From contig CAMTMZ010000023.1 of the NCBI GenBank assembly GCA_947073765.1, positions 1-42,492 of the forward strand: 42,492 bases of DNA, written 5' to 3'. The translations under genes and the position numbers were made by a program. The notes below the pieces were generated by a model that had not been told where the DNA came from, ran no database searches, and saw nothing but the letters and a program-made list of their open reading frames with translations. Positions 33,312-39,671 of this stretch are shown here, piece after piece; the first letter of the stretch is position 1, and each line of letters opens with the position of its first letter. This stretch comes from an uncultured Bacillota bacterium (GTDB lineage: Bacteria > Bacillota > Clostridia > Oscillospirales > Oscillospiraceae).

Positions 33312-35065
33312 TGCAGGGGCTGGTTCAAAAGAGTGGCTACATCAAGTCGGGCGGCGGCGCGGGGCACTACACGGAGTACATCGCCACCCGAGACGGCGTG
33401 GAACTGCTGAACGCCGGCGACCAGTACCTGAAGTACATCGCGGAGCGTCCTCGTTCTCATGGCCTGTTCTCCAACGTGCAAAATACTGATTTGGAAAAGA
33501 CGATGCAGGAGGTGAACAGCCACTCAGCTCCTGTCTGGACGTTCATTTACTCGCTCAAGCGGGAAGATGCTGCCCGGCTGGGTTACGACTCCGCAGAGAG
33601 CTGGCGGAAGCTCCTCCTGGCTCACCAGACGGAGTTGGCGGAGGCGATGAAAATACCGCCTAACCAGTTCCGCTGGTGCGCCGCCTTCCATGACGAGAAG
33701 CACCATCCCCATATCCACATGATGGTCTGGTCAGCGGACCCGAAGCAAGGTTATCTGACAGAGCAGGGCATCGAAGCGATGCGCTCCAAGCTGACCAACG
33801 ATATTTTTCAAGACGAGCTGCTGCACCTCTACAAGCAAAAGGACCTGTCTTATCAAGAAGTGCGCGATACGGCGCAGGAGGCAATGCGTGATCTGGTCCA
33901 AGAGATGAAGTCCGGGGTCTGTAATTGCCCCGCCATCGAGGACAAGCTGTTTACTCTGGCTGAGATGCTCAAAACTGCCAAGGGCAAAAAAGTATACGGC
34001 TATCTGAAAAAATCGGCCAAGGCTCAGGTGGACGCCATCGTGGATGAGCTGGCGAAGCTCCCGGCGGTGGCGGAGTGCTATGAGGTATGGAACAAACTGC
34101 GTGATGAGCTGGAGAACTACTACAAGGACAAGCCCAGAGAACACCTGCCTCTGTCACAGCAGAAGGAGTTCAAGACAATCAAGAATATGGTCATCCGTGA
34201 GGCGGAGCGGATTCGGTTGGGCGAGATCACATTCGAGGACGAGCAGATGGATGGCGAACCGTTCGAAGGGGAAGAGGTCTTGGTTCCTCAGACGCGCTGG
34301 CAGATGGTGAATGCGTATCGGGAAGCCCGGTATGTCCTCTGCGATGACGACTCCACCTGGGCGGAGCAGGAGGAGGCCGTCCAAACACTGGAACAGCTCT
34401 GGGACGACGGCCTGACAGTGGCAGCGCACCAGTTGGGCAAATGCTGGCGGGAGGGCTTGGGTGTCCTGCCGGACGACGACAAGGCGGAGCTGTGGTTTCG
34501 TCGCTCCGCTGAGTCCGGGAATGATTTTTCCCAATATGCGCTGGGAAAGCTCCTGCAAGGTCAAAAGAGAATTGCTGAAGCAGTGAAGTGGTACAAGCAA
34601 GCCGCCGCCCAGGGCAATCAGTATGCCAGCTACCGTCTGGGCAAGCTCTATCTCCAAGGTGAGGATGTTCCCAAAGACACAGCCAAAGCCATCGAACACC
34701 TGACCCAGGCATCTGAGAGCGGCAACCAGTATGCGCAGTACGCACTCGGCAAGTTGTACCTGGACAGACAAGACGAGGAACAAGCTCACTACTGGTTTAC
34801 CCAGTCCGCTGCACAAGGAAACGAGTACGCTCAGTTCTTCCTGGACCGCCGGGACAGCCTAAAGCCGCCCACGGTCATGTTGTCGGTCACTCGTCTGCTC
34901 CACCACATGAGTGAACTATTCCAAGACAATTCCGTACCGCCTCAAGCTCCGGTGGGACAACAGGCAGATCGAAAACTGCGAATCAAAATCAGGGAGAAGA
35001 AAATCGCTATGGGGCACAAGGCAGGTGACCACGAGGAGTACAACGGGCCGTCGATGTCAATGTGA
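33311..35065 (+). CDS. MobL/MobP-type relaxase with C-terminal Sel1 repeats (element 2)
   Basis: 584 residues, same length as the element 1 relaxase with no gaps seen. Metal triad FHDEKHHPHIHMMVW (126-140) is intact. Substitutions cluster in the acidic linker (~315-335: MDGEPFEGEEVLVPQTRWQM versus MVDELDEEEEVLNIHPHWRV), while the relaxase domain and Sel1 repeats (AHQLGKCWREGLG, SQYALGKLLQ, ASYRLGKLYLQGED, AQYALGKLYL) are well kept. Both copies look functional. Confidence 0.85.
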   Translation: MQGLVQKSGYIKSGGGAGHYTEYIATRDGVELLNAGDQYLKYIAERPRSHGLFSNVQNTDLEKTMQEVNSHSAPVWTFIYSLKREDAARLGYDSAESWRKLLLAHQTELAEAMKIPPNQFRWCAAFHDEKHHPHIHMMVWSADPKQGYLTEQGIEAMRSKLTNDIFQDELLHLYKQKDLSYQEVRDTAQEAMRDLVQEMKSGVCNCPAIEDKLFTLAEMLKTAKGKKVYGYLKKSAKAQVDAIVDELAKLPAVAECYEVWNKLRDELENYYKDKPREHLPLSQQKEFKTIKNMVIREAERIRLGEITFEDEQMDGEPFEGEEVLVPQTRWQMVNAYREARYVLCDDDSTWAEQEEAVQTLEQLWDDGLTVAAHQLGKCWREGLGVLPDDDKAELWFRRSAESGNDFSQYALGKLLQGQKRIAEAVKWYKQAAAQGNQYASYRLGKLYLQGEDVPKDTAKAIEHLTQASESGNQYAQYALGKLYLDRQDEEQAHYWFTQSAAQGNEYAQFFLDRRDSLKPPTVMLSVTRLLHHMSELFQDNSVPPQAPVGQQADRKLRIKIREKKIAMGHKAGDHEEYNGPSMSM

Positions 35066-35191
35066 TTACTCAAAAACTGCTACGCAGTAAACAAGAGCAA
35101 CCTATTAAATTTTTGATAACTCTGCTCAAAAGGGATGGCTATTCATCTATAGTTAGTGTATTGTGTGTTGCTGCAAAGGAGGCAGGCGAAA

Positions 35192-35488
35192 ATGCGAAAA
35201 ACCTTGGAAGATCTCTACTACGGCAACATCACACCCAGTGAACAGCAGATGACTCCCGGCTCAGAAATGGAGAAGGCGGTAGCTCGTGTCGCCAGCTGCG
35301 AAAAACAGCTTATGGAGCAGTTCGGGGAAGCTGAGCAAACGATTCTTACAAAGCTCATCCGGTCACAGCATGAGATCAACGGCATAACGGCTCTGGAAAA
35401 TTTCATCCTGGGATTTCGGTTGGGAGTCAGAATCATGGCTGAGTGCATGGATGAGAATGACGGTGACATAAGAAGCGGGGGTGGATAA
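35192..35488 (+). CDS. DUF6809 family protein (element 2)
   Basis: 98 residues from ATG 35192 with AAAGGAGG upstream. LEDLYYGNITPSEQQMTPGS and ENFILGFRLGVRIMAECM are as in element 1. Function unknown. Preceded at 35077-35100 by a copy of the TGCTACGCAGTAAACAA motif after the relaxase stop. Confidence 0.8.
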   Translation: MRKTLEDLYYGNITPSEQQMTPGSEMEKAVARVASCEKQLMEQFGEAEQTILTKLIRSQHEINGITALENFILGFRLGVRIMAECMDENDGDIRSGGG

Positions 35489-35490
35489 CG

Positions 35491-36645
35491 GTGGCAAAGA
35501 AACGAGCAAACGGTGAGGGGAATATCCGCAAGCGCAAGGACGGTCGCTGGGAGGGTCGGTACACCGCCGGCTACGATTCAGAAACCGGCAAGCGGATCAT
35601 CAAGAATGTCCTCGGAAAGACGCAAGCCGAGGTCAAGGAGAAGCTGGCCCAAGCACAGCAGGAAAGTGCCGGTCTGGATGTGGGACGCAGCGAGGACTAC
35701 ACAGTGGCCAGTTGGCTGAGGAGTTGGTACGAACTCTACGCCAAGCCTAACATCCGACCGGCCACCGCAGACCGCTACCAGCTGATCATCGAGACCTACA
35801 CCATCCCCCGTATCGGCAGGATCAAGCTCAACAAGCTGACTTCCCGTGATCTCCAAAAGCTCTACAAAGACCTGATGGAAAAAGGTAGAGTCCAGAAACG
35901 CAGCGGCAAAGGCAATCCCGGGCTGAGCAGCACCACGGTACGGAGCGTCCATCTCACCCTCCACTGCGCATTCGAGCGGGCGGTCAAAGAACGACTCATC
36001 CCTCGCAATCCTACCGACGACTGCATCGCTCCCAAGGTGCAGAAGGTAGAGATGAAGACGCTCCTGCCAGAACACCTGAAAGCCTACCTGGACGCCACCA
36101 ACGCCAGAGACGTCCTGCCCATGTTCTACCTGGAACTGGTAAGCGGACTGCGCAAAGGTGAACTGGTGGCGCTCCTCTGGAGCGACCTGGATGCAGAGCA
36201 TAAGACGATCTCCGTCAGCAAGCAGTATGTCCGCAACCCCAGCGGAGAGGTGATGCTCTCCAGGCCTAAGACAGAAACTTCGGTACGGCAAGTATCCATT
36301 CCGCAGGATGCAGTCGATCTGCTGATCCAGGAACACAGCAAGCACCCAGACAACCAGTATATGTTTCCCTCGCCGGTCACGGGAGAGATGTACCACCCTG
36401 ACTCCGTGGTAAAACTCCACGAAAAAATCTTAAAAGACGCTGGATTGGAGCACATCAGATTCCACGACCTCAGACACACCTTCGCAACGCTGGCTCTCCA
36501 GAACGGCGTGGATGTCAAAACAGTCTCCAGTATGCTGGGGCACTATGACGCAGGCTTCACCCTCCGCACTTACACCCACGCCACCCGGCAACAACAGAAC
36601 AGAGCAGCAGAGACAATGGGAAATTTTATGGCACAGGTCATGTAG
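35491..36645 (+). CDS. int: Tn916-family tyrosine integrase (element 2)
   Basis: 384 residues from GTG. Catalytic set intact: Arg221 (SGLRKGE), Lys244, His325-x-x-Arg328, His351, Tyr361. The N-terminal arm-binding region (1-55) is identical to the element 1 integrase, consistent with the same arm repeats at both elements' ends; differences lie mostly in the core-binding domain. Confidence 0.95.
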   Translation: MAKKRANGEGNIRKRKDGRWEGRYTAGYDSETGKRIIKNVLGKTQAEVKEKLAQAQQESAGLDVGRSEDYTVASWLRSWYELYAKPNIRPATADRYQLIIETYTIPRIGRIKLNKLTSRDLQKLYKDLMEKGRVQKRSGKGNPGLSSTTVRSVHLTLHCAFERAVKERLIPRNPTDDCIAPKVQKVEMKTLLPEHLKAYLDATNARDVLPMFYLELVSGLRKGELVALLWSDLDAEHKTISVSKQYVRNPSGEVMLSRPKTETSVRQVSIPQDAVDLLIQEHSKHPDNQYMFPSPVTGEMYHPDSVVKLHEKILKDAGLEHIRFHDLRHTFATLALQNGVDVKTVSSMLGHYDAGFTLRTYTHATRQQQNRAAETMGNFMAQVM

Positions 36646-36665
36646 GACAGAAACACAACGAAAAG

Positions 36666-36697
36666 GCCAGGCAGGAAGGCGGAACTTCCTGTCTGGC
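36666..36697 (+). terminator. Hairpin after integrase gene (element 2)
   Basis: GCCAGGCAGGAAG (36666-36678) pairs with CTTCCTGTCTGGC (36685-36697), with one G-T pair. Partner of 20636-20665. Confidence 0.6.
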
Positions 36698-36726
36698 GTT
36701 CTCTGTCCCTCTCCGGACATTTCGCC

Positions 36727-36748
36727 GTGTGGGTCACGGTGTGGGTCA
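36727..36748. repeat. Right arm-type direct repeats (element 2)
   Basis: Two GTGTGGGTCA units separated by CG, as at 20696-20717. Confidence 0.7.
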
Positions 36749-36833
36749 ACGAAAAGCGACAAAAATAAACCCGTCTAAAAAGTTGCAAAAATAATAGAAA
36801 TCCCGCCAGAATCAACCGATTCAAGCGGGATTT

Positions 36834-36878
36834 TGGAGCTGCTACCCAGATTTGAACTGGGGACCTCATCCTTACCAA
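36834..36878 (-). repeat. Attachment site 3: tRNA-Thr 3' half (junction of elements 2 and 3)
   Basis: Minus-strand tRNA-Thr 3' half with the same T arm and acceptor as site 2 and the same hairpin just outside the CCA end (36799-36832). Core 36862-36878. Beyond the core it reads CTGATTGCCAACCTCGGGA where sites 1 and 2 have GTGATTGGAAGCTCTGGGA, so the crossover lies within the 17-nt core and element 3 has a different left edge. Confidence 0.85.
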
Positions 36879-37016
36879 CTGATTGCCAACCTCGGGAGTG
36901 CCGCTGTTCAGCACTTTCGGGGCATTTTTGTTGCGGAGGCGCATGGTCTTTGGCACTTTCCCGTCCATTGTCTCCGCCCGCTTTTTTCCGCGTGTGGGTC
37001 ACGGTGTGGGTCAAGC
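36879..37016. repeat. Element 3 left end with arm-type direct repeats
   Basis: Matches 270-408 and 20848-20985 apart from the first ~20 nt. The second GTGTGGGTCA unit supplies the stop codon of the small gene at 37011. Confidence 0.75.
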
Positions 37017-37241
37017 GGATATCTCCGTGTCAAAAAAGCCACGGATGGGCTGCGCCACAGCACTTTTCTTTGCCGTCTCCCGCTCAAAATTGATGCGGGT
37101 CAGTTCCTCAATAAAGGCTTTTTGCATTTCGCCAGCCTTGGACCAGGACACCCCAAATTTCCGACACATGGAAAAAAAGATTCGATACCACAGTCTGTCC
37201 TCATCGCTCTCGTGCGTGAAATACCACTTTGCGTCATCCAT
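37011..37241 (-). CDS. Small protein paired with GNAT acetyltransferase
   Basis: 76 residues, not recognised: WYFTHESDEDRLWYRIFFSM, then a helical KAFIEELTRINFERETAKK. The ATG at 37241 lies 2 nt after the GNAT stop and uses the GGAGGAGG inside the GNAT 3' end, so the two are tightly coupled. GNAT toxins are known with small antitoxin partners, usually ribbon-helix-helix proteins encoded first; this gene is second and not clearly of that fold. Its stop lies in the element's arm repeat. Confidence 0.6.
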   Translation of the reverse strand: MDDAKWYFTHESDEDRLWYRIFFSMCRKFGVSWSKAGEMQKAFIEELTRINFERETAKKSAVAQPIRGFFDTEISA

Positions 37242-37243
37242 AA

Positions 37244-37768
37244 TCAGCCCTCCTCCAAGTAGGATGTGAAAATGTTTATGGCAGCCTCATCACAAATCAA
37301 GTACCGTGGAGCCGCGCCGCTCTTACGCCCCGGAATCAAGAGCGCACCAAAGTTCTGCTCGTAATGCTTCGCCAACTCCGGCGTTTTTGCGTCCAGTGTC
37401 ACATCTCCATTGAAACCGGCATCCACAGATAGCTTGATACCGTAGGCAACCAGCGCCCGTCCGATCCCCCGGTACTTCGGCTCTTTACAAAGGGTCGGAT
37501 TACTTTGAGCTTGGCTCTCCATGTAAACGATATGGACAGCAACAACATTTTCCTCAATCCCATAAGCACCCAGGGCCACCAATTCACCCTGCTTGGTTTT
37601 TAACGCATAGATTTCAAATCCGCTTTCTACAATATACTCAGTCGTCCAGTCCGTTTGCCATACGGGTGAGGCAACAGTAAATTCCAAGTCTTCTCTTGTC
37701 GCTCTAAGCGCCTTGGCAGGGACTTTCTTTCCCAACCGGTCCCAAACAAAAAGTTCAAATCTCGCCAC
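37244..37768 (-). CDS. GNAT-family N-acetyltransferase
   Basis: 174 residues from a GTG at 37768, with GGGGCGG 5 nt upstream; the frame upstream to 37837 runs into the boundary repeat. Acetyl-CoA loop in KYRGIGRALVAYGIK (R-G-x-G-x-A pattern), preceded by a beta strand with VAVHIVYMESQAQ and followed by DVTLDAKTPELAKHYEQNFG. Substrate unknown; could be a toxin, a resistance enzyme or a protein acetylase. Occupies the same first slot as HEPN/MNT in element 1. Confidence 0.8.
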   Translation of the reverse strand: MARFELFVWDRLGKKVPAKALRATREDLEFTVASPVWQTDWTTEYIVESGFEIYALKTKQGELVALGAYGIEENVVAVHIVYMESQAQSNPTLCKEPKYRGIGRALVAYGIKLSVDAGFNGDVTLDAKTPELAKHYEQNFGALLIPGRKSGAAPRYLICDEAAINIFTSYLEEG

Positions 37769-37816
37769 ATTAACCGCCCCACTTTTCTTTTTTAGTATAC
37801 CATAGAAAACCGAGAG

Positions 37817-37867
37817 ATACAAGTCCCGCACCCACACAGAATTTGCTATGCTGTAAACAATATAGGG
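37817..37867. repeat. Boundary motif, left border of the HD-radical SAM module
   Basis: ATACAAGTCCCGCACCCACA followed by TTTGCTATGCTGTAAACAAT; matches 21115-21166. A partial copy at 41705-41755 (AAATACAAGCGAGCCCCGCA, ATTGCTATAC) lies beyond the HD gene, so the three-gene module is bracketed. Confidence 0.6.
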
Positions 37868-37936
37868 GCTACTGCTGTATGTTCGTCGGAATCCCCAACA
37901 GCGTCAACTTCTATGCGTAAGCGAATAGTACTCAAA

Positions 37937-37966
37937 GAGGGCCGTCCAGGAAGCTGGATGGCCCTC
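37937..37966 (-). terminator. Hairpin terminator of the HD-radical SAM-DUF2284 operon
   Basis: GAGGGCCGTCCAG (37937-37949) pairs with CTGGATGGCCCTC (37954-37966), with one G-T pair and a 4-nt loop; TTTG follows on the minus strand. It lies 100 nt after the DUF2284 stop. Confidence 0.7.
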
Positions 37967-38037
37967 TCTCATGGCGGCAGGAACAGAGTGCAGACAGGAA
38001 AATATAGCACCGGGAAGTACAGATTTTCTGCTCAGAT

Positions 38038-38062
38038 ATTGCGTAGCAGTAAACAAGAACAA
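38038..38062. repeat. Recurring border motif after DUF2284 gene
   Basis: TTGCGTAGCAGTAAACAAGA, 4 nt from the DUF2284 stop; a variant of the TGCTACGCAGTAAACAA motif. Confidence 0.5.
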
Positions 38063-38065
38063 CAC

Positions 38066-38704
38066 TTATTCAATAAACACTTCATCAATTAGATTTGTTA
38101 AATTGTTGTACTCTATATGCCGATTATGTAGAATGAGGGATACAACGCTTGTATACTCAGGCAATCTTTTATTTTCATACCATAATAAACGATGATCCAG
38201 AAAATCAAGACACATTTGCTGAACATTTAAATATGTTGCTTCCATACTATACCGCATTTTGTCTGGATGCTGACATGGGAGACCACTTTTACACCGACAC
38301 GGTTTACACAACCTACAACTACCACTCAGCAGGGCATATCCAGCAGTGTAGTCTTCAATATGTCGCGCACACCGCTCTATAAGAGATTTCAGGGTGACAT
38401 TTGCCGCTTTAACTGCTAAATAAGTATTTTTTATATCAGAATAAAAACGCATTTTTGTAGAAAAGCACAGCAAACATGCAGACAAATATGGGCTACTGAT
38501 TTTGGGAAACGGTTTCGAATAGGGAGGACAACTCCATTTCTTTTTGTAATTAGGGCATCCAGCTTTACAAGCATCTTTTATTGTGGTGCCTTCATAATAG
38601 CCCTGGAGAATATCTACACTAGCAAACAAACATCCCTTAATTTGAATAGAGATAGTTCTGTTAGCCAGCCGTCGTTGCACTGTTGTACACAGAATATCTG
38701 TCAT
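38066..38704 (-). CDS. DUF2284 metal-binding protein
   Basis: 212 residues with many cysteines. CKAGCPNYKKKWSCPPYSK (residues ~45-63) and LLSGSCRLCKPCRCKSGLPC with the following QHPDKMRYSMEA are the marks of DUF2284, predicted to bind metal or an iron-sulphur cluster. The enzymatic role is unknown. It starts 1 nt after the radical SAM stop, so it is the third gene of one operon. It may act with the radical SAM enzyme as an electron-transfer or cluster-carrying partner (inference). Confidence 0.85.
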   Translation of the reverse strand: MTDILCTTVQRRLANRTISIQIKGCLFASVDILQGYYEGTTIKDACKAGCPNYKKKWSCPPYSKPFPKISSPYLSACLLCFSTKMRFYSDIKNTYLAVKAANVTLKSLIERCARHIEDYTAGYALLSGSCRLCKPCRCKSGLPCQHPDKMRYSMEATYLNVQQMCLDFLDHRLLWYENKRLPEYTSVVSLILHNRHIEYNNLTNLIDEVFIE

Positions 38705-38705
38705 A

Positions 38706-39671
38706 TCACACTACCAGTTTCGTCCGAAGCATCCTCTGAACCGGGCATTTTTCCCCGCAGCCTCCCCCTGACAAGTATTGTACCACAAATTCCCGCTCCA
38801 ACTTTAGATATGTTGAGTTAGCGTAGATATCCTCTAAGCTCATATCATAAATGGAATCCGGTTTCACGGGACATCCTTGGTTGTCACATAGTTGGATATA
38901 TTTGAACGCCTCACATCCAAAAACTAAACCGTCATAGCGAATACAGAGTTTATTCCTGCCCGCATAGCAACAATAATCGTTTTCTTCCAACTGCAGCGGA
39001 ATCCCAATCCTAATTTGTTGATTAGTCATTTGTGCCAGTTTTTCCTTTAGATCACGATTTTCTTCCTCGCTCAAAACCAGCTTATCTTTGTTCTGATCCG
39101 CTCTTCCGTGAGGAACCAATCCAAGAAAACTAACTTGATTAATTCCAAGTTCTCGTGCGAAATGAATTACATTTTCTACCTCACCAAGATTTATCTTGGT
39201 CGGAACAAAATGAATTTCTGTGCAAAGGCCAGCACGGTGCGCTGCTCGCACACTCTCAAACGCAAATTTCTGATATCCTGTACTCCCCATAAACCTATCA
39301 TACACAGCCTCATCGATTGCAGGGATATCAAAGATAATTTTATCTACAGCAATTGCATTTAGTTCATGTAGCATTTCTTCTGGAATACTTTCAACCCCGC
39401 CCGAATCATTGAAAACAACTCCACAGGTGTATATGTATACACTAAGCCCTTTCGCCTTAGCGTACGCCGCAATTTCTGTCAAACCAGTGTGCAAAAACGG
39501 CTCTCCTCCGGATATGCTCAAAATCTCAGTGTGTAACCTGGCCGCACTGTCAATAACTTTTTTTGCTTGATCTGTTTCTATCTTCAAAACACAATTGCGG
39601 TCGGCGAGCGATGAGCAATGCAGACATCTATTGGGACACTTTTGCGTAATTTCAACAGAAATTTGCTTCAT
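38706..39671 (-). CDS. Radical SAM protein with SPASM-like C-terminus
   Basis: 321 residues from ATG 39671 (GGGGAGGAG upstream), overlapping the HD stop as ATGA. Cluster motif CPNRCLHC (Cys12, Cys16, Cys19), then SISGGEPFLH for SAM binding, and a C-terminal cysteine group (YCCYAGRNKLC, GLVFGCEAF, GGGCGEKCPVQR) like the SPASM region of peptide-modifying enzymes. It is not a viperin by these motifs. No precursor peptide gene is seen near it, so the target may be a protein or nucleotide. Codon use is AT-richer than in the sugar cargo. Confidence 0.9.
   Translation of the reverse strand: MKQISVEITQKCPNRCLHCSSLADRNCVLKIETDQAKKVIDSAARLHTEILSISGGEPFLHTGLTEIAAYAKAKGLSVYIYTCGVVFNDSGGVESIPEEMLHELNAIAVDKIIFDIPAIDEAVYDRFMGSTGYQKFAFESVRAAHRAGLCTEIHFVPTKINLGEVENVIHFARELGINQVSFLGLVPHGRADQNKDKLVLSEEENRDLKEKLAQMTNQQIRIGIPLQLEENDYCCYAGRNKLCIRYDGLVFGCEAFKYIQLCDNQGCPVKPDSIYDMSLEDIYANSTYLKLEREFVVQYLSGGGCGEKCPVQRMLRTKLVV

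Larger units (their letters stand above)
20831..36878. mobile_element. Integrative mobilisable element 2, alpha-galactoside cargo (~16 kb)
   Basis: Bounded by the tRNA-Thr core copies 20831-20847 and 36862-36878. Order: left end, small remnant, leader relic, galT/galE/galK, DUF6198, AraC, GH36, GPH symporter, DUF6076-like gene, xis-like, HTH_36, conserved block, MobC-like, MobL, DUF6809, integrase, att. From 31981 onward it is colinear with element 1 from 15866. Confidence 0.75.

Noticed and set aside
38706-39671. Prokaryotic viperin (antiviral radical SAM)
   Set aside because: The cluster motif context CPNRCLHC and the C-terminal SPASM-like cysteines fit peptide/protein-modifying radical SAM enzymes better than viperins.
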